Part shown: positions 8,285 to 16,301 of the stretch, in pieces | Numbering within the stretch: position 1 is the stretch's first letter | Layout of the letters: each line of letters starts with the position of its first letter | From: CBDDKZ01 sp965230415 | Lineage (GTDB): Bacteria > Bacteroidota > Bacteroidia > Cytophagales > JAAEPT01 | Length of the DNA: 64,000 nucleotides | NCBI GenBank assembly: GCA_965230415.1 | Contig: CBDDKZ010000005.1 | Location: forward strand, 2,852,001-2,916,000 | Reading direction: 5' to 3' | Made by a program: the position numbers and the translations under genes | The notes under the pieces: model-generated | Database searches by the model: none | Told to the model about the DNA's origin: nothing | Seen by the model: the letters and a program-made list of their open reading frames with translations, nothing else

Positions 8285-10243
8285 ATGAGAATCTGTCTAT
8301 TTGTTGTTTTATTGAGCTCTTTATCCGCATTTAGCCAAGATAACGAGTTGAGTCGCGCCCAGGTAGATGAAGTTATTGAAAAGAATCATTATAATTCTTT
8401 TTTGAAAACATATGCACAACAGTTTCCTGATGAACCTGTTATGATTCGTAATAAAAGCGTAAACTACAAGTTTGAAATAGGTGAGGAATCCGGTAAGTTA
8501 AGAGCAGTTAGAACAGAAAGTAAAGAATACTATACTTTTTCGGAACAATATTTTTCTATACCATTTTCTGTAGAGCAAGATGAAAACTCTAAAGTCAATT
8601 GGGTCAAAATAGATGGTGATACCAAAGATCTGAATTTTCAAGACGTAGAAGTAGGGGGTGTGTTTTACCATGACGTTAAAAGAGCAAATTTTAAATTTAC
8701 TTTAGGACGTTATCGGTACGGATATATAACGTATGGAAAAAACGCCATTAGTACTTCCACTTCTAAAACCTATGAGGATGCTCGCTACATTTCTAAGGAA
8801 TTAATCTCCGATTTATACCCGACTTTATATCAGGAGATTTCTTTTGAAATACCTGAAGGGGTTGACATAAATTTAAAGCTGTTTAATTTCGAAAATGAAG
8901 ATTTTGAAAAAGAGGAGGTTCAGGGAAAGGCTGGGGGAAAGGTGATTACTTATAAGGTCTACGCCTCGCAACCATTCGAAAGAAAGTTCAATAATCAACG
9001 AGGATCTTTTATTTATCCGCACATCTTAATTATACCCCAATCTTATACTACCAATGGTAATGAAACAAAAGTATTTGAATCTTTGGATGATTTATATGGC
9101 TGGTATCGTACACTCGTATCAAGCATTGAACAAAACAAAGAGGTGCTTAAATCTACTGTTCATTTGCTCACAAAGGATTTGACAAACGATGAAGAAAAGA
9201 TAAAAGCCATCTATTTCTGGGTGCAGGACAATATAAGGTATGTTGCTTACGAAGATGGTTTGGCTGGTTTTCAACCCAAACCTTGTGAAGAAGTTTTTAT
9301 GAAACGCTATGGTGACTGCAAAGGGATGGCCAATTTGCTTAAGGAAATGCTGGAAATAGCAGGTTTTGATGCCAGACTTTCTTGGCTTGGAACAACTATT
9401 ATCCCTTACGATTATGATGTACATTGTTTGGCTAGTGATAATCATATGATATGTACACTTATAAAAGGTGATAACAAATTTTATTTGGATGCCACGGAAA
9501 AGTATGCGGCCTTAGGTGAAAATGCAGAGCGAATACAAGGGCGACAGGTTTTGATAGAAGATGGAGGGAACTACATTTTGGATTCGATACCACGTAGCAG
9601 TGTCTTTGAAAATGGCATATCCAAGAAGTATGATTTTACACTGGAAGAAATGAGCCTTAACGGAAAGGTTCACTTCGAATACCAGGGGGAAGGAAAACGG
9701 TATTTTCTGAATAAAATGAACAATTTAAAAACGCAGTATAAAAAGCGTGCCCTGGAAAACTTAGTAACCGGTGGCTCAGATAATATTGTTTCATCAAATA
9801 TCCATACTTCTGACTTACAGGATCGGAAGAAAAATATTGCAGTTTCGGCTGACTTAAAAATTCAAAATCAAACGTTGGCATTTGAGGACGATATTTACCT
9901 CCTTCAAGACTTATTACGGTCTAATTTTGGTATGGGCGAGATAGACTCAACGAGACGATTTGGGTATAATTTCGAAGTAAGAGGAGCTTATGATGTGCAA
10001 TTAAAAGTGAAGATTCCGAAACATGTGCTTGTGAAAAATTTACCGCATTCGTTTACGGAAGATAATGAAGATTTTCGTTTTGAATTATTTTCTAAAGTGG
10101 AAGGAAATGAGATCAGTGTTACGAAAAAAATTACCCTTTACGATTCTGTCCTAGACAAAGATCATATTAAAGTTTGGAACGCAGCAGTCGAAAGAGTTGA
10201 TACCGAATTGAAAAAAGTTATTATTCTGAAAGAGAAAATATGA
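8285..10243 (+). CDS. exported DUF3857/transglutaminase-like protein
   Basis: 652 residues with a signal peptide (ending AFSQ). The first ~280 residues match the layout of DUF3857 proteins. A transglutaminase-like core follows, with the catalytic triad visible as Cys345 (RYGDCKGMA), His387 (DNHMICTL) and Asp402 (YLDATEKY). The C-terminal ~230 residues are beta-rich. The triad suggests a protease or acyl-transfer reaction in the periplasm on an unknown substrate. The stop overlaps the next start (ATGA at 10240), so translation of the two is probably coupled. Confidence 0.75.
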   Translation: MRICLFVVLLSSLSAFSQDNELSRAQVDEVIEKNHYNSFLKTYAQQFPDEPVMIRNKSVNYKFEIGEESGKLRAVRTESKEYYTFSEQYFSIPFSVEQDENSKVNWVKIDGDTKDLNFQDVEVGGVFYHDVKRANFKFTLGRYRYGYITYGKNAISTSTSKTYEDARYISKELISDLYPTLYQEISFEIPEGVDINLKLFNFENEDFEKEEVQGKAGGKVITYKVYASQPFERKFNNQRGSFIYPHILIIPQSYTTNGNETKVFESLDDLYGWYRTLVSSIEQNKEVLKSTVHLLTKDLTNDEEKIKAIYFWVQDNIRYVAYEDGLAGFQPKPCEEVFMKRYGDCKGMANLLKEMLEIAGFDARLSWLGTTIIPYDYDVHCLASDNHMICTLIKGDNKFYLDATEKYAALGENAERIQGRQVLIEDGGNYILDSIPRSSVFENGISKKYDFTLEEMSLNGKVHFEYQGEGKRYFLNKMNNLKTQYKKRALENLVTGGSDNIVSSNIHTSDLQDRKKNIAVSADLKIQNQTLAFEDDIYLLQDLLRSNFGMGEIDSTRRFGYNFEVRGAYDVQLKVKIPKHVLVKNLPHSFTEDNEDFRFELFSKVEGNEISVTKKITLYDSVLDKDHIKVWNAAVERVDTELKKVIILKEKI

Positions 10244-12357
10244 AATACCCTTTTGTTATTTTCGTAATTATTCTTTGCAATCTTGTGCATGCTCAGAACG
10301 AACTAGTAGACATACAGCGCGAAATTTGGTTACATGGAGCATATTCGGATCAAATACCATCCAAGTGGCAAAATGAGTCTTCCGTAATTATTTATCAGCG
10401 CTTTTATAATGAGTATACCAAGATTCCACTATCCGGGAAATTGGAGCATATTAATATTTCAAGACGAAGAATTAAATTACAAGATCGAGCTGCGGTAAAT
10501 GAATATTCATTTTTTGAATATAATCAGACAAAGCTGAGTCGAAAAGGCGTGGAATATGTGCTGCAAATAAAGTTGATTAAGCCAAATGGATTTGAAACAA
10601 TTATTGATACCTCTTATGCCGAGAATATCATTAAAGATAATAAAGTAGTCGGTAAGAAGCTTGCCGTCCCAAATTTGGCACCCGGAGATATCATTGATTA
10701 CTTTGAAGTTGAACGGACTGTTCAAAAACAAGTCAGACAGTATTTCGAATTTCCGATTGAATACCATACGCTGGCATGGGAACGGCCTGTTATGAAACAG
10801 GAAATTGAGTTTAAAATATTGAAAAAATGTAGAATAAACGCTCGCTCGTTAAACGGCGCTCCCGAATTTGTTGTGCACGACGAAAATGGAAATCATAAAT
10901 CGTATGTGTTGATAGACGAGATGCGGGAAAAAAGAGAAAAGACAAAATGGCTTAATAGATTGTCTAGTTTACCTTCCATAAAATTCAAAGTGATTTATGC
11001 AGGTTCAGAGATTGATATTCGAAGCGCAAATTTTTATGCGGGCGATGGAATGATTAAAAAAACAGTTACGAAATCTGATGTCTTGGTGTTAATTAAAAAA
11101 TACATGCCAGTTATATTACCCATGACAGTTAGTTTTAGAATGTACCCTGCCGTAATAAAGGAGATAGAAAATGATTATATTTTTAACTCTGCTCAAGAAA
11201 AAATAGTAGCCTATTTTCAACGTGGAATTTCAAACGCTCGTGCTTATTTCCCATCTTCCGGTAAGTCTTATTTTAATTATGAAAGTAATTTTGCTTTTGA
11301 ATTATCGGTCTTGTATCACGTTATTTATTATTGCCGGGAAAATAATCTTAAGTATAAGTTATTACTTGCACCTAGTAAATATAGAGGGGCGATAAAAGAT
11401 ATAATATCTGTAGAGGAATTGGATATTTTGCTAGAAGTGGACATTAATGGGGAATCATTATTTATCAGTCCGAAATTTCGAATTATAGCCCCAGGCGAAA
11501 TACCTTATTATATACAAGGTGTTGATGCTTATACTGTAACATTCAAAGGGAGCACAGTCAGTGGGGTTTTTGAAACGAAAATACCTACTCAAAAAAATCA
11601 TTGTGATATAACCAATACAGAAGTATTAGTAGATGTTTCAAAAGATCAACTTTCCGTGGTTAATCATACAACACTGAATGGTTATTTGAAATATATAAAA
11701 CTAAAAAACTTTGATTATGATTTGCAAGAGCTAAATCGGCCAATTGAGTTAATTAACATGATGAAAAAGAGACGTGGGTTAGCGGTCTATGGTTCTGGGC
11801 ATAGCCTGTATTTCTACAGTCAATCCCAAATCACTCCACGGGTCAGCCAGGAAGCATACGCTAGTGATACATACAATTCAGAATTTGAGGATTATGACTA
11901 TGATGTTACCTTATTAGGAATCTCTTTTGATGACGATACGATGCGTTTCCATGAACGATTTGTGTTAGGAGATAAACTCAAAACATTGGGGAGTGAAAAC
12001 TATTTTTTACAATTAAAGGAATTTTTACCCGGTCAGGTGAAGATACCTGAATATCAACGAAAGGAGCGTGAAGAAAAAATTGAAATGCCAGTGGAGCGAG
12101 AATTTGTTACGCATATTAAAATTGTGGCACCTGAAAATTACAAATTTGAAGGAATAGAATCTCTGAATTCAAGTTTTGAGAACGAAGTTGGTAAGTTTAC
12201 CGGTGTAGCTAAACTTGACGATGAAGTATTAAAGCTCTCCATCAAAAAACATTATAAAAAGCCAAATTGCGAAGCTTCGGAATGGCAGAAAGTTATTGAA
12301 TTTACTGATTTCGCTTATAACTATCATTACAAAGGACTGGTATTGAAGCATGAATAG
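10240..12357 (+). CDS. exported DUF3857-type protein without transglutaminase triad
   Basis: 705 residues with a signal peptide (MKYPFVIFVIILCNLVHAQ). The N-terminal half (EYSFFEYNQ, VPNLAPGDIIDYFEVE, FEFPIEY) is the DUF3857-like arrangement seen in its neighbour. I see no Cys-His-Asp triad in the middle region, so this member may be a non-catalytic partner. It overlaps the preceding gene by 4 nt. A role as an exported or surface protein acting with the transglutaminase-like protein is inferred from this coupling only. Confidence 0.65.
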   Translation: MKYPFVIFVIILCNLVHAQNELVDIQREIWLHGAYSDQIPSKWQNESSVIIYQRFYNEYTKIPLSGKLEHINISRRRIKLQDRAAVNEYSFFEYNQTKLSRKGVEYVLQIKLIKPNGFETIIDTSYAENIIKDNKVVGKKLAVPNLAPGDIIDYFEVERTVQKQVRQYFEFPIEYHTLAWERPVMKQEIEFKILKKCRINARSLNGAPEFVVHDENGNHKSYVLIDEMREKREKTKWLNRLSSLPSIKFKVIYAGSEIDIRSANFYAGDGMIKKTVTKSDVLVLIKKYMPVILPMTVSFRMYPAVIKEIENDYIFNSAQEKIVAYFQRGISNARAYFPSSGKSYFNYESNFAFELSVLYHVIYYCRENNLKYKLLLAPSKYRGAIKDIISVEELDILLEVDINGESLFISPKFRIIAPGEIPYYIQGVDAYTVTFKGSTVSGVFETKIPTQKNHCDITNTEVLVDVSKDQLSVVNHTTLNGYLKYIKLKNFDYDLQELNRPIELINMMKKRRGLAVYGSGHSLYFYSQSQITPRVSQEAYASDTYNSEFEDYDYDVTLLGISFDDDTMRFHERFVLGDKLKTLGSENYFLQLKEFLPGQVKIPEYQRKEREEKIEMPVEREFVTHIKIVAPENYKFEGIESLNSSFENEVGKFTGVAKLDDEVLKLSIKKHYKKPNCEASEWQKVIEFTDFAYNYHYKGLVLKHE

Positions 12358-12424
12358 TTGTTTTGATATTATACTTCGCATTTTTGCATAATTTGAGGCT
12401 TTAGAGAAAAATCAGGAAGGAGAA

Positions 12425-12461
12425 CCGGTCATCTCATACTTATTTTTATAAGAGATGCCGG
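12425..12461. terminator. hairpin between convergent genes
   Basis: Inverted repeat CCGGtCATCTC and GAGATGCCGG around an AT-rich loop, between two convergent genes. It could end transcription from both sides. It lacks a strong T-run. Confidence 0.4.
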
Positions 12462-12497
12462 ATTTGCTTAGAATTTAAAGCCTATAATTATAGCACA

Positions 12498-13442
12498 TTA
12501 ACCCAACCAATATTCCCCTTTTTCAACCTGAAATACCATTTGCTGCATAGTGATATCCATTTTGATTTCCGTATCATTTAATACAGCAAAGCAGTCTTTT
12601 GCTTCAGTTACTGACTTTTTCTTCAATAACTCTTCCATACGCTCCAATCGCTTACATGTAGATGCATGTAAAGGGTTCTCATTGCTCAAATCGGCCCCTT
12701 TAAAACACAAGTAATTGTTGGTAACCGCGACATAACCATCCTTAGCCCATCGTTGTCTGGCCTGTGAAGGCGTTCGTTCAATTACGACCATTTCACTGTT
12801 CTTGCATCCGCTTAGCAACAACAAACAGTCCGAAAGTATAGGCTCTGAAGAGAGTATGTCTACCGCCTCTGTGAAATTTTTGGCGTTTTGTAATACCTTT
12901 CGGATTAAGAATGTAACCGGAGGGGCAAGCCCTGGTTTTTCATGACTGGAAACGGCATTCAAAGTAATGGCGAATTTGCCTGGAACCATGCCCGACAAAG
13001 CACCGATAAACCCGGGCCAGCCTATAGTCAAATAATCGTTTTTACCGTTTTTGAATCGCTGAATACAGGTGAACTTATCCAACATTCGGCTGTCAGAATA
13101 CCAGTCCAGGTTACGCGCATGCATAGGGCCAAGCGGTGTTTCAATGGCAAATGTGCTACAGCCAAGAATTAGTTTTAACACATCATAGTATAAATTGGCC
13201 AGTAAAACGTCATGTCTTGTGAAACGTAAAAGTTTGGCAATTCCTGTAATTTCTTTTTGGATCTCAGTGTCGATGAAGTATTGTTCATATTGTTTCACTA
13301 TTGATGAATTAAATGTGCCTGTACCTTTAATATCATCTAAATAAGTACGGATTAAGCTCCTTGCTTCTTTTTTAAAGCGCGTGATTTCATCCCACCGTGC
13401 AGTGGCCTCGTACTTCATATCTATGTCAATAATCGGTTTCAT
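12498..13442 (-). CDS. C45/acid-ceramidase-like Ntn hydrolase
   Basis: About 314 residues from the ATG at 13442 (MKPIIDIDMKYEATARW). A GTG at 13523 would add 27 residues that do not look like part of the domain. The motif ILGCSTFAI followed by GPMHARNLDW matches the N-terminal nucleophile region of acid ceramidase/NAAA and C45 acyltransferase-like hydrolases, where the Cys becomes the nucleophile after autocleavage. Later segments (ITLNAVSSHE, VIERTPSQ, VTNNYL) also fit. Predicted to cleave linear amides such as N-acyl amino acids or N-acylethanolamines. No signal peptide, so cytoplasmic. Confidence 0.7.
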   Translation of the reverse strand: MKPIIDIDMKYEATARWDEITRFKKEARSLIRTYLDDIKGTGTFNSSIVKQYEQYFIDTEIQKEITGIAKLLRFTRHDVLLANLYYDVLKLILGCSTFAIETPLGPMHARNLDWYSDSRMLDKFTCIQRFKNGKNDYLTIGWPGFIGALSGMVPGKFAITLNAVSSHEKPGLAPPVTFLIRKVLQNAKNFTEAVDILSSEPILSDCLLLLSGCKNSEMVVIERTPSQARQRWAKDGYVAVTNNYLCFKGADLSNENPLHASTCKRLERMEELLKKKSVTEAKDCFAVLNDTEIKMDITMQQMVFQVEKGEYWLG

Positions 13443-13580
13443 TTTTGATGTATTCAGCTTTAGGGTTTTATAAATAATTGTGTTGAGTGAAGACGGAACT
13501 CGAAGCCTGACTACCGGCGCCACTTCGCATTTGCAAAGCTTCAGCGTTGTAAAATAAACCCTCCATCTTCACCATTTTAG

Positions 13581-13667
13581 AGGAGAGCAACGTAATCGAA
13601 ACGTAATCGCCACCAGACGATCCTACCACTTAGCAGGTGGAGCCTCAGCCTTTGAGGTTTACTCTCC
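13581..13667 (-). tRNA. tRNA-Ser (GCT), divergent
   Basis: Class II tRNA. Acceptor arms GGAGAGT and GCTCTCC pair over 7 bp (T7-G66 wobble). The anticodon stem is CCAC/GTGG around CTGCTAA (anticodon GCT), the variable arm pairs ATCG with CGAT, and the T-loop is TTCGATT. Unusual points are a T-T mismatch at the outer T-stem pair, a D-arm without the usual G10, and discriminator T instead of the G normal in tRNA-Ser. It may be a divergent or decaying gene. Confidence 0.6.
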
Positions 13668-13747
13668 GGGAAATTTCAACATAGAAAGCATGTGTGTTTA
13701 ATAATTGCCTCCTGTCTGGCACTTCACTTCTATTCCATATTGAATTG

Positions 13748-13834
13748 CGGAGGGAGAGAGAATCGAACTCTCAAGTCCTTTTACGGATCGATGGTTTTCA
13801 AGACCACTGCCGTCGCCTGTCGGCTTGCCCCTCC
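13748..13834 (-). tRNA. tRNA-Ser (TGA)
   Basis: Acceptor GGAGGGG/CCCTCC with discriminator G, anticodon loop CTTGAAA (TGA), long variable arm, T-loop TTCGATT. Folds as a normal class II serine tRNA. Member of the minus-strand tRNA array. Confidence 0.9.
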
Positions 13835-13845
13835 GGGGGTTAAAG

Positions 13846-13917
13846 AGGAAATGGAAGGACTCGAACCTTCGACCAACTGCTTAACAGGCAGCCGCTCTAC
13901 CACTGAGCTACATTTCC
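13846..13917 (-). tRNA. tRNA-Asn (GTT)
   Basis: Acceptor GGAAATG/CATTTCC, D-arm GCTCAGTGGTAGAGC, anticodon loop CTGTTAA (GTT), T-loop TTCGAGT. Normal class I tRNA, 4 nt upstream of the next tRNA in the array. Confidence 0.92.
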
Positions 13918-13921
13918 AAAG

Positions 13922-14004
13922 TACTTCCGGCAAGATTCGAACTTGCACCCGCAAAGGCGGAACCGGGCTTAAACCGGCCGTGTATGCCATTCCACCACGG
14001 AAGC
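13922..14004 (-). tRNA. tRNA-Leu (TAA)
   Basis: Acceptor GCTTCCG/CGGAAGT (closing G-T wobble), anticodon loop TTTAAGC (TAA), class II variable arm with CCGC/GCGG stem, T-loop TTCGAAT. Normal leucine tRNA apart from the wobble closing pair. Confidence 0.88.
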
Positions 14005-14046
14005 TTTTCTGGTTTACACCAAGGTTAAGTGTTTATTATTATTTCG

Positions 14047-14118
14047 TCGGCTCACCGGGATTTGAACCCGAATCGTTACCTTATAAGAGTAATGCTCTAA
14101 CCATTGAGCTATGAGCCG
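14047..14118 (-). tRNA. tRNA-Ile (TAT)
   Basis: Acceptor CGGCTCA/TGAGCCG, D-arm GCTC/GAGC, anticodon stem TTACT/GGTAA with loop CTTATAA (anticodon TAT, reading AUA), T-loop TTCAAAT. Most bacteria decode AUA with a CAU tRNA carrying lysidine. A UAU anticodon is rare in bacteria. The C1-G72 closing pair is also unusual for an isoleucine tRNA. Confidence 0.8.
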
Positions 14119-14130
14119 AATTTAATGGCA

Positions 14131-14201
14131 CTTGTTGGCAAGCTTCGAAATTGTGATAGCAGCGTCAAAATCTGTCCTATTGCCGTTACAGCACCGAAAT
14201 A
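14131..14201 (-). pseudogene. tRNA-Gln pseudogene
   Basis: Aligns along its length with the intact tRNA-Gln at 14347-14417, sharing D-loop AACGG, TTTTGA anticodon loop, GCTGCTAT and TTCGAA. The acceptor arms (ATTTCGG and CAACAAG) no longer pair and the T-stem and anticodon stem have mismatches. It is a decayed duplicate. Confidence 0.75.
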
Positions 14202-14258
14202 ATTCTCACCGAGTTTGAAATTGGAGAATTGAGTATGCCTATTTCTCACTCTGTTTTG

Positions 14259-14334
14259 TGCCCTTGGCAGGATTCGAACCTGCAAAATCTCCTGAGCCTA
14301 AATCAGGCGCCTTTACCAGTTTGACCACAAGGGC
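14259..14334 (-). tRNA. tRNA-Leu (TAG) with short variable loop
   Basis: Acceptor GCCCTTG/CAAGGGC with discriminator A, anticodon stem CCTGA/TCAGG with loop TTTAGGC (TAG), T-stem GCAGG/CCTGC with loop TTCGAAT. Only about 7 nt separate the anticodon stem from the T-stem, so the long variable arm of bacterial leucine tRNAs is absent. Every stem is intact, which argues against simple decay. Confidence 0.75.
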
Positions 14335-14346
14335 TTATTTCTGTCG

Positions 14347-14417
14347 TTGCCCGGCCAGGATTCGAACCTGGAATAGCAGCATCAAAAACTGCCGTGTTAC
14401 CGTTACACCACCGGGTA
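14347..14417 (-). tRNA. tRNA-Gln (TTG)
   Basis: Acceptor TACCCGG/CCGGGCA with the weak U1-A72 pair typical of tRNA-Gln, anticodon loop TTTTGAT (TTG), T-loop TTCGAAT. The second acceptor pair is an A2-C71 mismatch. Confidence 0.85.
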
Positions 14418-14493
14418 ATTTTTAGCAAGCATATTGTGAGATTAGTTTATAAGCTCATCTCAATACTCAAGTCTCACACTCCAAACTGACTTG

Positions 14494-14576
14494 TGGGGGT
14501 AGTAGGATTCGAACCTACTCAGTCGAAGACAACGATTTTACAGACCGCTCCAGCTCTCCAGCGCTGGCGTACCCCC
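14494..14576 (-). tRNA. tRNA-Tyr (GTA)
   Basis: Acceptor GGGGGTA/TACCCCC, anticodon loop CTGTAAA (GTA), class II variable arm, T-loop TTCGAAT, discriminator A. First tRNA of the array in the direction of transcription, only 18 nt after an upstream terminator hairpin. Confidence 0.92.
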
Positions 14577-14594
14577 GGTTTTAGAAAATAAAAA

Positions 14595-14621
14595 AAGCCC
14601 GGCTCTTTTGGAGCCGGGCTT
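14595..14621 (-). terminator. strong terminator/attenuator just upstream of tRNA-Tyr
   Basis: Stem AAGCCCGGCTC/GAGCCGGGCTT with a 5-nt loop, followed on the minus strand by a run of seven T. It lies between leader ORF 2 and tRNA-Tyr, so transcripts must read through it to reach the tRNAs. Confidence 0.8.
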
Positions 14622-14644
14622 CATGAGTTGTGAAGTTTTTTAGA

Positions 14645-14758
14645 TTAAGAATTAATCTTCATTCCGGCTTGCGTGTAGTTATGACTATATAAACTGTTAT
14701 AGTTCAGCTGTACGTGTATCGTATTGTATATGGATAGTGTGTTTGTTTGGTGTTTCAT
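14645..14758 (-). CDS. putative leader peptide 2 (37 aa)
   Basis: Short ATG-started frame, peptide begins MKHQTNTLSIYNTIHVQLNY and ends GMKINS. It ends about 24 nt before a strong terminator hairpin, the usual geometry of an attenuator leader. 23 of 37 residues are Asn, Tyr, Leu, Ser, Ile or Gln, the same six amino acids served by the tRNA array downstream. Two of its three Ile codons are ATA. No homology recognised. Translation is not proven. Confidence 0.35.
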   Translation of the reverse strand: MKHQTNTLSIYNTIHVQLNYNSLYSHNYTQAGMKINS

Positions 14759-14779
14759 CGTAATCGTATTTAAATAAAA

Positions 14780-14805
14780 AGACCCGGACAATGTTGCCCG
14801 GGCCT
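14780..14805 (-). terminator. terminator/attenuator 1 of the leader region
   Basis: On the minus strand an AGGCCCGG/CCGGGTCT stem around a 10-nt loop is followed by TTTTTATTT. It lies just after leader ORF 1 and before leader ORF 2. Confidence 0.7.
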
Positions 14806-14832
14806 CTATATTAATAGCTTAAAATAGTCAAG

Positions 14833-14916
14833 TTAACATAGTTCTTCCGAGCTCATCAGGATTGGATTTTCCTGTAGCGATATGTGAAGGTAATAATGTA
14901 AACTTAAATTGTTCAT
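14833..14916 (-). CDS. putative leader peptide 1 (27 aa)
   Basis: Short ATG-started frame (MNNLSLHYYLHISLQENPIL, then MSSEELC), about 25 nt downstream of a TAnnTTTG promoter box and followed after 28 nt by a terminator hairpin. 18 of 27 residues are Leu, Ser, Asn, Tyr, Ile or Gln. Position between promoter and terminator is the main support. It could be a chance frame. Confidence 0.35.
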   Translation of the reverse strand: MNNLSLHYYLHISLQENPILMSSEELC

Positions 14917-14940
14917 TGCTCTGATTTCTTTAATAACGAT

Positions 14941-14948
14941 ACAAAGAT
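14941..14948 (-). promoter_or_regulatory. TAnnTTTG -7 box of the leader/tRNA transcript
   Basis: TATCTTTG on the minus strand is an exact match to the Bacteroidota -7 consensus. A TTG lies 21 nt upstream, within the accepted -33 spacing. The predicted start is about 20 nt before leader ORF 1. Confidence 0.55.
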
Positions 14949-15152
14949 AAATGGATTAAAAGCACAGCTGCAAGGTATTGAATGATTTTTCAAATCTTTT
15001 TATGCGAGCGCTTCGATTGTTGTCAATATGCTAATGAAATCATTAAATATTTGCAGTATTGGTATTTATTGAGGATTGAAAAGTGTAATGGTTGCGAAAT
15101 TTTGAAAGAGGTGCGTTTAAAATTCACAGAGAATCACATGGGTGTAAACTAT

Positions 15153-16301
15153 TCAATTAGTTGCTGACAGCAAGGTGTAGCTGAATTTATTACCCCATTC
15201 TGCGGCACTTAACCGACACAGTTTCATGAAGGTATCAAAACTTTCAGGGTCTGCTATGACCTGGCAACCAGCAGACCATTTATTAACAGATACTGATTCT
15301 CTATAAGAAGATGCTCTATGAATATTTATGCCAAAAATTCCGGTATATTTCTTCGAAGCTTTTATATCAATATAATTGTCTTTGTTATTGTCTCTGGCGA
15401 TGGTCATAGCACCTATTTGTCTTAAGGCGGCATACTTATTTCGGTGTAATCCTATGGCGTGGGAGCGTCGATACTGCCCAGGTAAAAGTATGGCTGTGCC
15501 TCTTGAGTTCAGAGGCGTGTTTAGATAATATAATCCAGGATCTGTTGTGCCTTTAAACGAGTATACGTGCCAAGTGCCGTTGAATTTGTAAAAACAATTA
15601 ATAGAATCATCAAATTGTTTGGATTCGCGATTTGCTGAACGGATACCTACAATATTTAAGTTGTAAGGACGATGGTCTTTGGAAAAAATGACATGCCCGT
15701 TTTTTTTCATCGTATTTTGAACAGTATTCAGGTCCACAATTTTATTGGTATGATAGATCACTTTATTTGAATTACCTATGTGGACGGTATTATTAGAATG
15801 ATTATTCTTTTTAAAAGAATTTCGTAGCAGGTTCATGTCAATACAAGGGCACTGTTTCCATGAGTAACCGGGGAATTCCGAATGTCCAAGAATGGCATTA
15901 CTGTCAAGTTTAAGTTTTTGAAGCAGGAATTTGACAAGTTTGTCCAACGATTCTTTTTGCGCAGGCCTAGGGTTTTGGTCTGCTTCCCGAAAGTCGCCCG
16001 TCAGACAGATACCTACAGCTATCCTATTACTATTTCCTACGTGATACGATTTTACAGTTAGATCATGGCACCATTTAACAATTCCGTTTTGCTCAATTAC
16101 AAAGTGGTAACCTATTCCTGGCCAATTGTTGTGATTGACGTGGTACCTGGCAAAACTTTCGGCAGAACCTGTTTTGGTTAAGCTGTGATGAATAGCCAGG
16201 TACTTAATTTCATCCAGTGATCTGTAAGAATACTTTTTGACAGTATGTGTTTTTAAGGTATGTCTTACATCCCTGGCTTTAGCAATTGGCAAGGTGTTCA
16301 T
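15153..16301 (-). CDS. N-acetylmuramoyl-L-alanine amidase fused to a YkuD-like domain
   Basis: 382 residues, two domains. Residues ~30-180 are an amidase_2/PGRP fold with zinc ligands in LAIHHS and LGHSEFPG and a Cys in WKQCPC, predicted to cut the lactyl bond between MurNAc and L-Ala. Residues ~200-380 contain GINIHRAS, 15 residues later WSAGCQV, the spaced His and S-x-G-C arrangement of L,D-transpeptidase (YkuD)-like catalytic sites. No signal peptide, unlike housekeeping amidases. It overlaps the preceding gene by 23 nt and ends an operon with two DUF2589 proteins. A phage-lysin or effector-like role is inferred. Confidence 0.75.
   Translation of the reverse strand: MNTLPIAKARDVRHTLKTHTVKKYSYRSLDEIKYLAIHHSLTKTGSAESFARYHVNHNNWPGIGYHFVIEQNGIVKWCHDLTVKSYHVGNSNRIAVGICLTGDFREADQNPRPAQKESLDKLVKFLLQKLKLDSNAILGHSEFPGYSWKQCPCIDMNLLRNSFKKNNHSNNTVHIGNSNKVIYHTNKIVDLNTVQNTMKKNGHVIFSKDHRPYNLNIVGIRSANRESKQFDDSINCFYKFNGTWHVYSFKGTTDPGLYYLNTPLNSRGTAILLPGQYRRSHAIGLHRNKYAALRQIGAMTIARDNNKDNYIDIKASKKYTGIFGINIHRASSYRESVSVNKWSAGCQVIADPESFDTFMKLCRLSAAEWGNKFSYTLLSATN

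Noticed and set aside
13692..14114. Open frames on both strands across the tRNA array
   Set aside because: They are made of tRNA sequence and have no protein-like composition.
14982..15167. 61-codon plus-strand frame before the amidase gene
   Set aside because: Overlaps the end of the amidase gene and the leader promoter region, no start context and no family match.
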